Part shown: positions 46,008 through 55,289 of the stretch, piece after piece
Layout of the letters: the number at the start of each line of letters is the position of its first letter
Numbering within the stretch: position 1 is the first letter of the stretch
From: Rhizophagus prolifer
Taxonomy: Eukaryota; Glomeromycota; Glomeromycetes; Glomerales; Glomeraceae
DNA: 64,000 bases
Assembly: GCA_019425655.1 (NCBI GenBank)
Contig: NQWY01024837.1
Coordinates: forward strand, 62,001-126,000
Direction of reading: 5' to 3'
Position numbers and translations under genes: made by a program
Notes under the pieces: generated by a model
Database searches by the model: none
The model's input: the letters and a program-made list of their open reading frames with translations, nothing else
What the model was told of the DNA's origin: nothing

Positions 46008-46358
46008 ATGATTTCACAAATAATTCCCAAGCTGCCTTTTATTGATAAGCAGAATACAATCGATTATTATAAGAATTTGGGCTTCGAATTCACGGCAGAT
46101 TATGGCAATTATTTGATTGCTGTTTATAATAATTCAGAAGTTCATTTCTTCGAGTTTAAAGAGTTGACGCCGGCAAAATCAGATTTTATGCTTTATCTGA
46201 AAATTTCAAACAATATTGATAAATTTTATCAACAGATCCAGGATAAAGGAATTGCAATTCATCCAAACGGTTCATTAGAAAGCAAATCCTGGAGCATGAA
46301 AGAATTTTCTCTGATTGATCCTGCAGGAACTTTACTGACATTTGGAGAAAAAATATAA
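46008..46358 (+). CDS. VOC-superfamily protein (bleomycin-resistance/glyoxalase fold)
   Basis: 116 residues. Two beta-alpha-beta-beta-beta units: I-P-K-L-P-F-I-D-K-Q-N-T-I-D-Y-Y-K-N-L-G-F starts the first, E-F-S-L-I-D-P-A-G-T-L-L-T-F closes the second. H-F-F-E-F provides the central strand. Resembles bleomycin-binding proteins, which sequester rather than degrade, but the ligand cannot be read from sequence. Follows the YCII gene by 27 bases and is probably co-transcribed. Confidence 0.88.
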   Translation: MISQIIPKLPFIDKQNTIDYYKNLGFEFTADYGNYLIAVYNNSEVHFFEFKELTPAKSDFMLYLKISNNIDKFYQQIQDKGIAIHPNGSLESKSWSMKEFSLIDPAGTLLTFGEKI

Positions 46359-46555
46359 ATAATTGGAAAATTGACTTTAATTCCTAATATAGAAAATTAG
46401 AATGTTGTTAAAAAATTTTCCAGCACAGATTATTCATTGAAACTTTTACTTTGTTAACAGGAATTGATAATTCTTATAACAGAATTTAGAATCAAAAAGT
46501 TTCAAAAGTCTTTGTAACATTCATTTTATTACTTCGACTTAATATTAAAAAATAT

Positions 46556-47581
46556 ATGAGAAATGTAAAACTGTATGGTTTTTTGATCGGAGTTGCCGTT
46601 CTTAACAGCTGCGCTTCCACAAAAAATTTCACTTATGAAGGAAAAGGTTTCAAAGATGCATATAACAGCATCACCGTGAACGAACTGAAGGAAAATCTTT
46701 ACGTTATTGCTGATGACAAGATGGAAGGCAGAGACACCGGAAGTGCAGGTCAGAAAAGGGCAGGAGAATACATGATCCAACAATACAAGAAGAATGGCAT
46801 TGGATTTCCTCCGGCATTAGGTTCTTATTATCAGAAAGTTCCTTCCGAGGCTATGAAAAAATATGGTGAAACACTTCCTGATTCAGAAAATATTTTGGCT
46901 TTCATTCCCGGATCAGAAAAGCCTGATGAAGTCATTGTTGTTTCTGCTCATTACGATCACGTTGGGATGAAAAAAGGTGAAGTTTATAATGGTGCAGACG
47001 ATGACGGAAGCGGAACAGTGGCTGTGATGGAAATTGCCGAAGCTTTTCAGGAAGCCAAGAAAAAAGGTTACGGACCAAAGCGTTCTATTCTTTTTTTACA
47101 TGTAACAGGTGAGGAACATGGACTTTTTGGTTCAGAATATTATTCGGATCATCCTGTTTTTCCTTTGGCTAATACCGTAGCAGATCTCAATATTGATATG
47201 ATTGGACGCGACGATCCGGAAAACAGAGGCAAACAATATGTATATGTTATCGGTTCGGAAATGTTGAGCTCGGAATTGAAAAAAATCAATGTTGCAGCCA
47301 ACGAAAAAACGGTAAATCTTGAACTGAATTATAAATATGATGATCCAAAAGATCCGCAGAGATTATATTACAGATCAGATCATTATAACTTTGCTAAACA
47401 CAATATCCCTGTCGCATTTTTCTTTGACGGAATCCACGAGGATTATCACAAACCAACCGATACACCAGATAAAATTGATTATCCATTGTTGCAAAAGAGA
47501 ACGCAGCTTGTTTTCGCAACAGCTTGGGAACTTGCTAACAGACCAGACCGGATCATAGTTGATGGAAAAAATACAAGATAA
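46556..47581 (+). CDS. M28-family metallopeptidase lipoprotein
   Basis: 341 residues. Lipoprotein signal with lipobox L-N-S-C-A (Cys ~19). Peptidase domain ~120-330 with the co-catalytic zinc ligands in order: His in S-A-H-Y-D-H, Asp in N-G-A-D-D-D-G-S-G, catalytic Glu in T-G-E-E-H-G, Asp in N-I-D-M-I-G-R, and His in R-S-D-H-Y-N-F. It trims peptides at the outer membrane or periplasm as an aminopeptidase. The 197 bases before it show no clear promoter. Confidence 0.93.
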   Translation: MRNVKLYGFLIGVAVLNSCASTKNFTYEGKGFKDAYNSITVNELKENLYVIADDKMEGRDTGSAGQKRAGEYMIQQYKKNGIGFPPALGSYYQKVPSEAMKKYGETLPDSENILAFIPGSEKPDEVIVVSAHYDHVGMKKGEVYNGADDDGSGTVAVMEIAEAFQEAKKKGYGPKRSILFLHVTGEEHGLFGSEYYSDHPVFPLANTVADLNIDMIGRDDPENRGKQYVYVIGSEMLSSELKKINVAANEKTVNLELNYKYDDPKDPQRLYYRSDHYNFAKHNIPVAFFFDGIHEDYHKPTDTPDKIDYPLLQKRTQLVFATAWELANRPDRIIVDGKNTR

Positions 47582-47590
47582 AAATTAAAA

Positions 47591-47616
47591 AAAGCAACTC
47601 AATAGAGTTGCTTTTA
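47591..47616. terminator. Bidirectional terminator
   Basis: Arms AAAAGCAACTC (47591-47601) and GAGTTGCTTTT (47606-47616) between convergent genes; it overlaps the stop codon of the NUDIX gene. Confidence 0.9.
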
Positions 47617-48384
47617 TTTATCCAGAAAATCAGCATTTGAAATTTTGGGATTATCCAGGAATCTGTAAAGATAGGGCGCTTTGTTGGCCGATCCGCTGTA
47701 ATGCTTTTCTAATCTTTCCAAAATATTAAGACTTAACATTTTTCTCTGGAAATTATTGCGTCTCAGAGGTTCTCCAAGAATTGATTCATAAAGATGCTGG
47801 AGTTCTTTCATCGTAAATTTGTCCGGAAGAAGGTTGCTTCCCATTACCTGATAATCAATATTTTTTCTAAGATATAAAAGTCCTTTTTCGATCATCTCCT
47901 GATGGTCAAACGCCATGTTAGGGATTTTATCAATATCAAACCATTGGCAAATCTCATTAAAAGAATCGGGGAAAGTATGTGTCAAGGTGTAATCTACTAA
48001 AGCACAATAACCTACGGATATAAATCGTTGATAAATCCAGTGGTTTTTTTCGACTTCGATATTTCTGTTTTCTAATAATTTCTGGTGTGTATTATTCTCT
48101 GTTCTTTTGCTGTCCCCAAAAGTGTAAAACTGCTCCAAAAAAACGTCCGAAAGATGTGTTCTTTCATATAAAGTTCTGGCAGCAGCATCATTCAGATTTT
48201 CATCATTAAAGATAAATCCTCCCGGAACAGCCCAAAGATCAAGGTCGTGGTATTTGAGCAAAAGAACCTTTAAAGTATCCTTATGGAAACCGAAAATCAC
48301 ACAATCCACGGAGACATGTTCTACAAAGTCTTTGGTATCGATAAGTTCTTTAAGATTCTGCTTGATTTTATTGTTTTTGGCCAT
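47614..48384 (-). CDS. NUDIX-winged-helix transcriptional regulator, NrtR/AraR type
   Basis: 256 residues. NUDIX fold ~20-165, then a winged helix (~175-240, K-F-T-M-K-E-L-Q-H-L-Y-E). The Nudix box is degenerate: G-x5-E and the first Arg are kept, but the catalytic R-E-x-x-E-E is R-T-L-Y-E-R, so hydrolysis should be lost. That is the pattern of NUDIX regulators such as NrtR relatives and Bacteroides AraR, which bind a sugar or nucleotide instead. Its start overlaps the MFS stop by 17 bases, and it faces the susC operon, so it is the likely regulator of the glucan locus. The ligand is inferred to be a glucan breakdown product. Confidence 0.88.
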   Translation of the reverse strand: MAKNNKIKQNLKELIDTKDFVEHVSVDCVIFGFHKDTLKVLLLKYHDLDLWAVPGGFIFNDENLNDAAARTLYERTHLSDVFLEQFYTFGDSKRTENNTHQKLLENRNIEVEKNHWIYQRFISVGYCALVDYTLTHTFPDSFNEICQWFDIDKIPNMAFDHQEMIEKGLLYLRKNIDYQVMGSNLLPDKFTMKELQHLYESILGEPLRRNNFQRKMLSLNILERLEKHYSGSANKAPYLYRFLDNPKISNADFLDK

Positions 48385-49558
48385 TGATTATTGAAGTTTT
48401 ATTTAAGAAAAAAGTGAGTCCAAATATAATTAATAATGGTAATGAAATGAAGAAAGGATAAAAATAACTTAATTTTTCATGAAAAATCATTGCCATATAC
48501 AGCGATCCGACCGAACTTCCCAATGATGAAAATATTACAACCCACGAGACAAATAAATGGGTTTTCTGCTTAGAAACCTGGTTCAATATCTCTGAATTGT
48601 AGAGCGGAAACAGCGGCGAAAGAAATAGTCCGATGACTGGTATAATGAATACAAGTAAAAATTTGAAATCATTATAAAAATATATTATCACAATCTGGGA
48701 AATTGCCAGGATAAACAATACCATGCACAAACATATTATAACAAATCTGTACCAATGAAATCTCAGTATTAATCTGCTTGTAATCAACCTTCCAAAAAAA
48801 GAAAACAGTGCCAGGAAAGCAGATGATTGCAGTGCAAAATAGGAGTTAACTTTAAGATTATTTTTGAAAAAACTTGGCAGCCAGGAATTAAAACTCTGTT
48901 CTACAAAGACGACAAAAAAAGCAACGATAAAGAATATGATTATTTTGGGCTTGAAAAAAAATTTCCACTCTCCAGGCATTGCTGGCTCTATAATTTTGTC
49001 TTCTTCAATTTTTAAAGATTTCAACATTATTACATTAATGATGCTCAATAATGCTATAATCCAAAACCCAAATTTCCAATAGTTAGCGTAAGAACTTGTC
49101 AATAGACTTCCAAAACCTATGTTGACAAAGAAAATACCTATCATAAATGCCGCATCAACACTACTTATAGCGCTAGCCAGTTGCCTGTCTTTAAAATTAT
49201 TTTTTATAATACTGAAAACAGAAATTTTAGCCAGCGCAAAGCTGACTCCAACAATACTCAGCCATATTTTAAAAAACCAAAAAGCATCCACAAGTGGCAA
49301 TGCAACACAACTTATTATAACAAATAGGAGAGAAATAATCAATGCGTTTTTATTACCCGTCTTATTAATCAGATTGACACATAACAATGAGACGATAACA
49401 ATTGGAATATCTTTAAAAGATTCTAAAACCCCCAAACCTTTATAGGAAACCTGATTGGAAAGTTGAAGAATAATTACCCCCATACTGTTAAGCAGCATTG
49501 AAAAGATCAAAAAATTCAAAATCAATGGCGCTTTTATCTTATTTCTATTAACAGTCAT
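48368..49558 (-). CDS. MFS transporter of the glucan locus
   Basis: 396 residues, about twelve helices. Motif-like loop L-I-N-K-T-G-N-K after TM2; central loop ~190-205 charged. Resembles fucose/glucose-permease-like MFS carriers of Bacteroidota glycan loci. It would take up the mono- or disaccharide released in the periplasm. Transcribed divergently from susC with 207 bases between starts, and followed by the overlapping regulator gene. Confidence 0.85.
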   Translation of the reverse strand: MTVNRNKIKAPLILNFLIFSMLLNSMGVIILQLSNQVSYKGLGVLESFKDIPIVIVSLLCVNLINKTGNKNALIISLLFVIISCVALPLVDAFWFFKIWLSIVGVSFALAKISVFSIIKNNFKDRQLASAISSVDAAFMIGIFFVNIGFGSLLTSSYANYWKFGFWIIALLSIINVIMLKSLKIEEDKIIEPAMPGEWKFFFKPKIIIFFIVAFFVVFVEQSFNSWLPSFFKNNLKVNSYFALQSSAFLALFSFFGRLITSRLILRFHWYRFVIICLCMVLFILAISQIVIIYFYNDFKFLLVFIIPVIGLFLSPLFPLYNSEILNQVSKQKTHLFVSWVVIFSSLGSSVGSLYMAMIFHEKLSYFYPFFISLPLLIIFGLTFFLNKTSIINGQKQ

Positions 49559-49704
49559 TTAAATCGTTATTAACTTATTATTAACATTAGACATCTTTTT
49601 TGGGGATTCCAAATATAATAAAAATAATAATTTTCTATGATAATCATCTCTTTAAATGTCTCATTAATAAAGGAATATTTAAAAAATTAAAAAAAAATTT
49701 TGTC

Positions 49705-49744
49705 GTATCAAAAAAAAAGATACTTTTATTGTCTCAGTTTGAGA
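49705..49744. promoter_or_regulatory. Two inverted repeats upstream of susC
   Basis: GTATC (49705-49709) and GATAC (49719-49723) flank an A9 tract. TCTCA (49732-49736) and TGAGA (49740-49744) flank GTT. Both lie within 61 bases of the susC start. Candidate sites for the divergently encoded NUDIX regulator. Only the inverted repeats themselves are seen; binding is inference. Confidence 0.5.
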
Positions 49745-49765
49745 TTAACAAAAATTAATTAAAAT

Positions 49766-52678
49766 ATGAACTTAAAGTATTCAAAATGTCTTGGGTTAGC
49801 AGCTGTGCTTTACTTCACAGCCAACTACTCAGCTCAGCAACAGGTAAGAGATACTGCTTCTAAGGAAAAAGCAATAGAAGAGGTAGTCGTTATCGGTTAT
49901 GGGACTCAAAAGAAAAGCAATGTAACAGGAGCCATTGCTAGTATTAAGGCCTCAGATATTGAGGACATTCCGGCAGGTAAACCAGAACAAGTTTTACAAG
50001 GTAGAGCTGCGGGTGTATCTGTAGTCACAAATTCCGGCCAGCCAGGGTCTGCTGCTACTGTTAGAGTGAGAGGTATTACAAGTTTCGGTGCCGGCGGCAA
50101 TGATCCGATGTGGGTTGTAGATGGGATTATTGTAGATGGAATTGGCTGGTTAAATCAGTCTGATATTGAAAGCATCGAAGTTTTAAAGGATGGTGCATCA
50201 TCAGCAATTTATGGTGTTTCTGCTGCCAGAGGTGTAATCTTAGTAACCACTAAAAAAGGAAAAAAGGGGAAATTAAATATTTCATATAATGGTAGTTTTG
50301 GTGTATCTGAAGCTTCAAGAAAGTTAGATCTTCTTAATGCAACACAATACGCCACAGTAATCAATGAAGCTTTTGTCAATGACGGTAAAGCACCAAGATT
50401 TACCAATCCTGCAAAATACGGAGTTGGTACTAATTGGCAAGACTATATTTTTAATACCGGAAACAGACAATCTCAGGAAATAGCAATTAGTGGTGGAAAT
50501 GACAAATCAACATATTATGCTTCATTTGGCTATTTTGACCAAACCGGTATTGTTATGGGTGATATTTCTAATTATAAAAGAATAAATGCTCGCTTAAATT
50601 CTACTCATAAAGTTTTTGACTTTTTAACAATTGGACAGACTTTTTTATATACACGTCAAAGTAATGTCGGAATTCCTACAAATGAAACTTTTGGAGGTCC
50701 ATTAAGTTCTGCTATTAATCTTGATCCAATTACTCCTGCTGTCGTTACTGATTGGTCTTTAGTAAATCCTAATGATTATTCTAGTCCACTTATTATAAGA
50801 GATCCTAATGGAAATCCTTACGGAATATCACCGTGGGTAAATCAAGAAATGTCAAATCCTTTGGCATATCGTCAGACAAGATTGGGAAGAACAAACTGGT
50901 CAGATGATTTTGTTGGAAATGTATTTGCAGATTTAAGACTTACCGATGGACTTCATTTCAAGACCAGTCTAAATGGTAAAAAATCATTTTGGGGCAATCA
51001 GGGTTTTAATCCTTTATTTTATTTGAGCCCTTCGCTAAATAACATATCATTCAATAATATTAGTAGAACCACAAATACTAAGTTTGAATGGAGTATGGAA
51101 AATACTTTGAATTATCAAAAAAAATTCGGTGATCATAATATTAATGTAATGGTAGGTCAAGGTGTATATCGTTACGATATTGGTTCTGGTGAAACAGTAA
51201 CCTATACTCATATTCCTGTTGATACTTGGCAAGATGCAGCTTTCTATGATGTTGATCCGAAATATAAATTAGGTACAGCCTGGGATTATGTACAGACCAG
51301 AAGAGCTTCTTATTTTGGAAGAATAATATATGATTATAATGACAGATACCTATTTACAGGTACATTCCGTCGTGACGGCTCATCAAAATTTATCAATCAT
51401 TGGGGTAATTTCCCTTCTTTTTCTTTAGGATGGAATGTACACAAAGAAGGTTTCTGGAGAGATAATGATATTATTAATACAATCAAGCTAAGAGGTGGAT
51501 ACGGAATTCTTGGAAATGATGCAATAGATAACTTTATGTTCAGGAGTTCGTTAGTTGCTGGCAGTAATTATCCTGATGGAACTTACCCTGATACTAATAT
51601 AATCATCGGTTACTCGCCTAATACCTTGGGAAATCCCAAACTAAAGTGGGAAGAAACGGCCCAGACAAACGTAGGCGCAGATATACGCTTCCTATCAAAC
51701 TTTACACTTGGATTTGACTGGTATTACAAAAAATCAACGGATATTTTAAGACAAGTCGCAATACCTGGATATGTGGGAGTTCCTACTGATCCTTTTGCAA
51801 ATATTGGTGACATGGAGAATAGAGGTTTGGAGTTTGAGCTTGGTTATAAGAAAAATTGGGAAGATTTCGGAATTTCTATCGTGGGTAATTTTGCCACAAA
51901 TCAAAATAAGATTCTTCGTTTGGAAGATGATGTAGACTGGAAGTCAGCTTATAGTCTCCATACTATGGGTACAGTATCAAGATTTCAGGTAGGAAAGCCG
52001 ATGGGAACTTTCTACGGATATACTTATAGTGGTGTTTTTCAAAATCAGGCCCAAATCAATTCTTATGTAAATGCTAATGGACAAATGCTTTTACCCAATG
52101 CCAAACCAGGAGATTTTATATGGCAGGATAATAATGGAGATGGCAAGATTGATTTGACATCTCCTGATGATATGGTTGACATAGGTAGCTCTTTACCAAA
52201 ATTTACTTACGGATTTACTTTTAATTTAAATTATAAGGATTTTGATTTGATGGTTTTTGCGCAAGGGCAGGGTGGAAATAAACTTTTACAAGGACTAAGA
52301 AGATTAGATATGCTTGATGCAAACTACCAGACAGCGATTCTAAATAGATGGACAGGTGAAGGTTCCACAAATGATTATCCTCGATTGACAAGAGATGATC
52401 CAAACGGCAATTATAGCAAGATGTCACCTTACTATTTGCAAAAAGGAGATTATATGAGAATTAAATTAATTCAGCTGGGTTACACATTGCCAAAAAATGT
52501 TTCAGAATCTTTTGGAGCAAGTAAGGTTAGATTTTACATTACCGGCGAAAATGTATTTACATTTACAAAATATACTGGTTATGATCCCGAAATTGCAGGG
52601 GGAAATGAATATGGAATAGATAGAGCATATTATCCACAAGCCAGAACATTTTTATTAGGTGCTAATATTCAATTTTAA
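49766..52678 (+). CDS. SusC/RagA-type TonB-dependent outer-membrane transporter
   Basis: 970 residues. Signal peptide ~1-24 (ending Y-S-A-Q). A TonB-box-like E-E-V-V-V-I-G-Y-G-T follows at ~38-47, then the plug (~50-170; V-R-V-R-G-I-T-S-F, W-V-V-D-G-I-I-V-D-G) and a 22-strand barrel ending in N-I-Q-F. Unlike most SusC proteins there is no carboxypeptidase-regulatory-like domain between signal and plug, which explains the shorter length. With SusD it imports oligosaccharides across the outer membrane. First gene of the glucan operon. Confidence 0.96.
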   Translation: MNLKYSKCLGLAAVLYFTANYSAQQQVRDTASKEKAIEEVVVIGYGTQKKSNVTGAIASIKASDIEDIPAGKPEQVLQGRAAGVSVVTNSGQPGSAATVRVRGITSFGAGGNDPMWVVDGIIVDGIGWLNQSDIESIEVLKDGASSAIYGVSAARGVILVTTKKGKKGKLNISYNGSFGVSEASRKLDLLNATQYATVINEAFVNDGKAPRFTNPAKYGVGTNWQDYIFNTGNRQSQEIAISGGNDKSTYYASFGYFDQTGIVMGDISNYKRINARLNSTHKVFDFLTIGQTFLYTRQSNVGIPTNETFGGPLSSAINLDPITPAVVTDWSLVNPNDYSSPLIIRDPNGNPYGISPWVNQEMSNPLAYRQTRLGRTNWSDDFVGNVFADLRLTDGLHFKTSLNGKKSFWGNQGFNPLFYLSPSLNNISFNNISRTTNTKFEWSMENTLNYQKKFGDHNINVMVGQGVYRYDIGSGETVTYTHIPVDTWQDAAFYDVDPKYKLGTAWDYVQTRRASYFGRIIYDYNDRYLFTGTFRRDGSSKFINHWGNFPSFSLGWNVHKEGFWRDNDIINTIKLRGGYGILGNDAIDNFMFRSSLVAGSNYPDGTYPDTNIIIGYSPNTLGNPKLKWEETAQTNVGADIRFLSNFTLGFDWYYKKSTDILRQVAIPGYVGVPTDPFANIGDMENRGLEFELGYKKNWEDFGISIVGNFATNQNKILRLEDDVDWKSAYSLHTMGTVSRFQVGKPMGTFYGYTYSGVFQNQAQINSYVNANGQMLLPNAKPGDFIWQDNNGDGKIDLTSPDDMVDIGSSLPKFTYGFTFNLNYKDFDLMVFAQGQGGNKLLQGLRRLDMLDANYQTAILNRWTGEGSTNDYPRLTRDDPNGNYSKMSPYYLQKGDYMRIKLIQLGYTLPKNVSESFGASKVRFYITGENVFTFTKYTGYDPEIAGGNEYGIDRAYYPQARTFLLGANIQF

Positions 52679-52688
52679 TTATTAAGAA

Positions 52689-54227
52689 ATGAAAAATAGA
52701 AAATATATATATAAAGGCTTTGCAATGTTTATGTTAGCAGGAGCTTCTTTTAGTAATATCAACTGTAGTGGTGACTACATTGGTAATGTAGAAAATACGG
52801 GTGCTTTTGATGAAGACAGCTATTTCCGGTCAGAAGAACAATGTATTAGTGCTACAGTAGCCGTGTACGATATTATGAAAAAATATTGTGGAGGTTTTGA
52901 AAATATGGTAACATTCTTTAACGCCGGCTCAGATGATTTTTATTCAGGAGGTGGTAATGCTGGTGACGGCGCTGGAATTCAGGGCTTTAATAATTATAAT
53001 ATCAATCCCAATTCTATGCCTGCGAGCTATTGGAAGGACTATTATCAGGGTGTCGCAAGAGCAAACTTTATTTTGGCTAGACTGCCGGAATCTCCAGTAA
53101 ATGAAAATTTTAAGAAGAGAATTACTGCTGAAGCAACAGTATTAAGATCATTATACTATTTTGAACTTGTTAGAATGTTCGGTAACATCCCTTTGATTTT
53201 GAAGCCTATTAAATATACCGATGATTATTGGCATATTCCACAGGTTAAGCCAAGGGAGATTTATGACCAGATTGAAGCAGACATTCTAAAAGTAATGTCA
53301 GATTTACCTATGACGATAACAGTAAACAGCGATAGAGGCAGATTAACTCAAGGTAGTGCAAAAGCTATCTTAGGAAAAATTTATTTGTATGATAATAAAA
53401 AAGCGGAAGCAGCTGCACAATTTGCAGAAGTCAATGGAACTCCTGGGCAGACAAGCCAATATGGCTATAAGTTAGTAAGTAATTTCAGTAGTCTTTGGGA
53501 AACTAATAACAAATTTACTTCTGAAGGTGTTTTAGAAGCTGTTTATAGTAATAAAGGTTTGTCAGATTGGGGATTTTGGGGACAAGGAAAAGATGAAGGT
53601 AATTCAGTTTGTATTATGACAGGGCCAAGATCTTACACTATTCAGGATATTCCAAATAATGATGCGCCTATTTTGATTTCTGGTTGGTCATTCAATACAG
53701 TTACGGACAATCTATACAATTTTATGCAAGGCGATCCTCGTTTTGATGCTACAATAATTGATGCAAAAAAGTTAGAGCAGGAAGGAAAGATAAAATATTC
53801 ACCAGCTAATCTGGATACAGGATATTTTCTGAAAAAATTTGCTCCTTACAAATCTGGATTATCAGATTCTCCTGGTGCCCCAGAGCTTAACTTCAGACAG
53901 AATTATATGGCAATTCGACTAGCCGATACATATCTAATGGAAGCCGAGGCACTTGGTGCAACAGGCGCAAGAGCACAGGCATTATTGGATGCGGTAAGAG
54001 CAAGAGTTGGACTATCATCTGTACCAGTTTCTATGCAGGCAATCAAAGATGAAAGAAGAAGAGAATTGGCTGGTGAGGGACATCGTTGGTTTGACCTTGT
54101 AAGATGGGGGGATGCACCAGCTGCTCTAGCTTTTAAAGGTTTTGTTGCAGGTAAAAATGAAATTTTACCTATTCCATATACCGAACTTCAAAATACATCA
54201 ATCATTCAAAATCCTAAATATAATTAA
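52689..54227 (+). CDS. SusD/RagB-type glycan-binding lipoprotein
   Basis: 512 residues. Lipoprotein signal with Cys near 27 (S-N-I-N-C-S-G-D). TPR-like SusD core: A-N-F-I-L-A-R-L-P, A-E-A-T-V-L-R-S-L-Y-Y-F-E-L-V-R-M-F-G-N-I-P-L-I, and the C-terminal RagB region R-R-E-L-A-G-E-G-H-R-W-F-D-L-V-R. It forms the lid on SusC and binds the glycan at the surface. 10 bases after susC, 1 base before the PKD gene. Confidence 0.96.
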   Translation: MKNRKYIYKGFAMFMLAGASFSNINCSGDYIGNVENTGAFDEDSYFRSEEQCISATVAVYDIMKKYCGGFENMVTFFNAGSDDFYSGGGNAGDGAGIQGFNNYNINPNSMPASYWKDYYQGVARANFILARLPESPVNENFKKRITAEATVLRSLYYFELVRMFGNIPLILKPIKYTDDYWHIPQVKPREIYDQIEADILKVMSDLPMTITVNSDRGRLTQGSAKAILGKIYLYDNKKAEAAAQFAEVNGTPGQTSQYGYKLVSNFSSLWETNNKFTSEGVLEAVYSNKGLSDWGFWGQGKDEGNSVCIMTGPRSYTIQDIPNNDAPILISGWSFNTVTDNLYNFMQGDPRFDATIIDAKKLEQEGKIKYSPANLDTGYFLKKFAPYKSGLSDSPGAPELNFRQNYMAIRLADTYLMEAEALGATGARAQALLDAVRARVGLSSVPVSMQAIKDERRRELAGEGHRWFDLVRWGDAPAALAFKGFVAGKNEILPIPYTELQNTSIIQNPKYN

Positions 54228-54228
54228 T

Positions 54229-55113
54229 ATGAAATTAACATTTAATAAATCATTTTTAATCTTAGGAATAGTAGTAACAAATACGATTTCTTGCAGCCCT
54301 GATAGGGTAGACGGCGACGGAAACGGTCTAACTCCTACTAATTCAGACGCATCCTTCACTGTTACTAAAACTTCTGAAAATCATTACAGATTAACTGCTT
54401 CCAACAATAATTATATCTCTTCAAAATGGGATTTAGGAGATGGAGGTGGATTCGGTGCTGGACCAAACATTTATGATGTCTTTATTCCAGATCAGGGGAC
54501 TTATACAGTTCAACACCAAATTATTGGGCAAGGTGGAATCGTTGGCGGAACAGCCAGTCAAACAATTACTGTTGATAAATCAGATCCTGCTGCTGGAAAT
54601 ATGATCCAAGGAGGAAAATTTGCTGACGCAACAGATGTGGCAAAATGGTCACTAACCTTTCCTAATCCATCCAATACTGCTTTATGGGTCTGGGATCTTG
54701 CCAATAGTAAAGCTACTTTTACAGCGAAAGGCTGGGACAGAAACGTGATGTACCAAGCTGTCAATGTTGTAGAAGGACGCAAATACAAAGCCGATGCCGT
54801 TGTCAGCTCAAAAGGCGTTTCTGATTCCTGGTTTGAAATCTACGTTGGTTACACAAAACCTACGGCCAATAATGATTATACTGGTGATGGTAACGATTCA
54901 ACCTGGCTGAGAGCTATTAACACTTGGGCTGGTAGCGGGACTACTGCTTTCGAAGGTAAAATTTCAAATGTAGGATCCAAAAATTCTAATAATCCTGATG
55001 GAATCTTCACTGCTACCAAAACCGGAGTAGCCTATTTTGCAATCCGTTCCGGTGGTAATGATATGAAAGATGGAATTTCTATTACTAAAGTAGAATTCCG
55101 AGGAGTAAACTAA
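54229..55113 (+). CDS. PKD-domain surface lipoprotein (SusE-position glycan-binding protein)
   Basis: 294 residues from the ATG at 54229, one base after the susD stop; an upstream in-frame ATG lies within susD. Lipobox I-S-C (Cys ~21). A PKD-like domain follows at ~38-120 (S-S-K-W-D-L-G-D-G-G), then a beta-sandwich of carbohydrate-binding type (~125-294, G-G-K-F-A-D-A-T-D-V-A-K-W at its start). Such proteins sit in the SusE/F position of beta-glucan loci and bind the polysaccharide. A strong terminator follows. Confidence 0.88.
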   Translation: MKLTFNKSFLILGIVVTNTISCSPDRVDGDGNGLTPTNSDASFTVTKTSENHYRLTASNNNYISSKWDLGDGGGFGAGPNIYDVFIPDQGTYTVQHQIIGQGGIVGGTASQTITVDKSDPAAGNMIQGGKFADATDVAKWSLTFPNPSNTALWVWDLANSKATFTAKGWDRNVMYQAVNVVEGRKYKADAVVSSKGVSDSWFEIYVGYTKPTANNDYTGDGNDSTWLRAINTWAGSGTTAFEGKISNVGSKNSNNPDGIFTATKTGVAYFAIRSGGNDMKDGISITKVEFRGVN

Positions 55114-55137
55114 TTTTTTCTTATCATATTCTTAGGG

Positions 55138-55172
55138 TGAAAGAGGTCCTCAAAAACCTCTTTCATTTTTTT
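55138..55172 (+). terminator. Terminator inside the glucan locus
   Basis: Arms TGAAAGAGGT (55138-55147) and ACCTCTTTCA (55156-55165) followed by T7. It would stop or reduce transcription between the binding/transport genes and the glycosidase genes. Confidence 0.88.
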
Positions 55173-55289
55173 CACATTCAATTAACATCAATTAAGCTTC
55201 TCTTTTAAAAAGAGAGCTGTATTGGAAAATCTAAATTATTTCAATACAATTTTCTTTGGAAGCTGTTGATTTTCAATAAATCTATTAAA

